From Gammaproteobacteria bacterium (GTDB taxonomy: Bacteria; Pseudomonadota; Gammaproteobacteria; DSM-16500): DNA of 13,240 bases. Positions 13,130-13,240 of this stretch are shown here, piece after piece (within the stretch, counting starts at the first letter, position 1; each line of letters begins with the position of its first letter). The translations under genes were made by a program, and so were the position numbers. A model generated the notes under the pieces. That model searched no databases and was not told the origin of the DNA. It saw nothing but the letters and a program-made list of their open reading frames with translations. The stretch spans positions 1 through 13,240 of the forward strand of contig VFKI01000129.1 of NCBI GenBank assembly GCA_009885665.1, read 5' to 3'.

Positions 13130-13240
13130 TTAGGCTCTGCGCATAAATAACTTTTGCACCTTGCATCCCATCATGGCATCATCTATAAACGTTCCTCAGT
13201 CGAAAAACCTCGAAATACTTCAGTATTCCTGCGATTTTTC
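13130..13240. repeat. Right copy of the terminal inverted repeat
   Basis: Positions 13130-13237 are the inverted partner of 1-108. This copy shows three more outer bases, ending in a hairpin with GAAAAA (13202-13207) opposite TTTTTC (13235-13240) and an inner stem AATACT/AGTATT (13214-13219 with 13222-13227). It starts 37 nt after the epmA stop, and the trailing T-run could end epmA transcription. The 37 nt before it hold nothing recognisable. Confidence 0.9.

Noticed and set aside
1..13240. Composite transposon bounded by the terminal repeats
   Set aside because: The repeats contain no transposase, and the interior holds core genes such as parE, murI and efp that would not normally travel as cargo.

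Overview
The window looks like a stretch of gammaproteobacterial chromosome. RlmJ, UbiK, ParE and the EF-P lysylation enzymes EpmA and EpmB are together typical of Gammaproteobacteria. The large NAD-dependent glutamate dehydrogenase and AT-rich accessory genes would suit an aquatic or host-associated lineage such as Legionellales, but the sequence does not settle the genus. No rRNA, tRNA, CRISPR array or recognisable transposase was found.

Layout. Positions 1-108 and 13130-13237 are inverted copies of one repeat, identical at 107 of 108 positions, so both window edges lie in the same dispersed element. From 163 to 4846 everything is on the minus strand. In transcription order this is ubiK then parE (sharing one base), a weak terminator, a strong candidate promoter, murI then rlmJ (4 nt apart), and an AT-rich hypothetical gene with a TTG start. 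A divergent intergenic region (4847-5203) carries a run of six hairpins between two outward-facing candidate promoters. A short-chain dehydrogenase follows on the plus strand. It converges on a minus-strand NAD-glutamate dehydrogenase across a 142-nt imperfect palindrome. Upstream of the dehydrogenase lies a minus-strand two-gene unit: a HicA-family toxin whose stop overlaps the start of an unrecognised 131-residue protein where a HicB antitoxin would be expected. Ahead of it are a perfect 27-bp palindrome holding two opposed consensus DnaA boxes and a second 18-bp palindrome. The right end is an EF-P cassette: epmB (minus) diverges from efp (plus), and epmA overlaps the end of efp by 23 bases.

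How the genes work together. EpmB converts lysine to beta-lysine and EpmA attaches it to Lys34 of EF-P, which relieves ribosome stalling at polyproline. RlmJ methylates 23S rRNA, MurI supplies D-glutamate for peptidoglycan, ParE is the ATPase subunit of topoisomerase IV, and UbiK assists ubiquinone synthesis. The glutamate dehydrogenase feeds glutamate carbon into the TCA cycle. These core genes are ordinary. The accessory interest lies in the HicA pair with its palindromic upstream region, the hairpin cluster, the large palindrome, the N-terminally short dehydrogenase and the terminal repeats.
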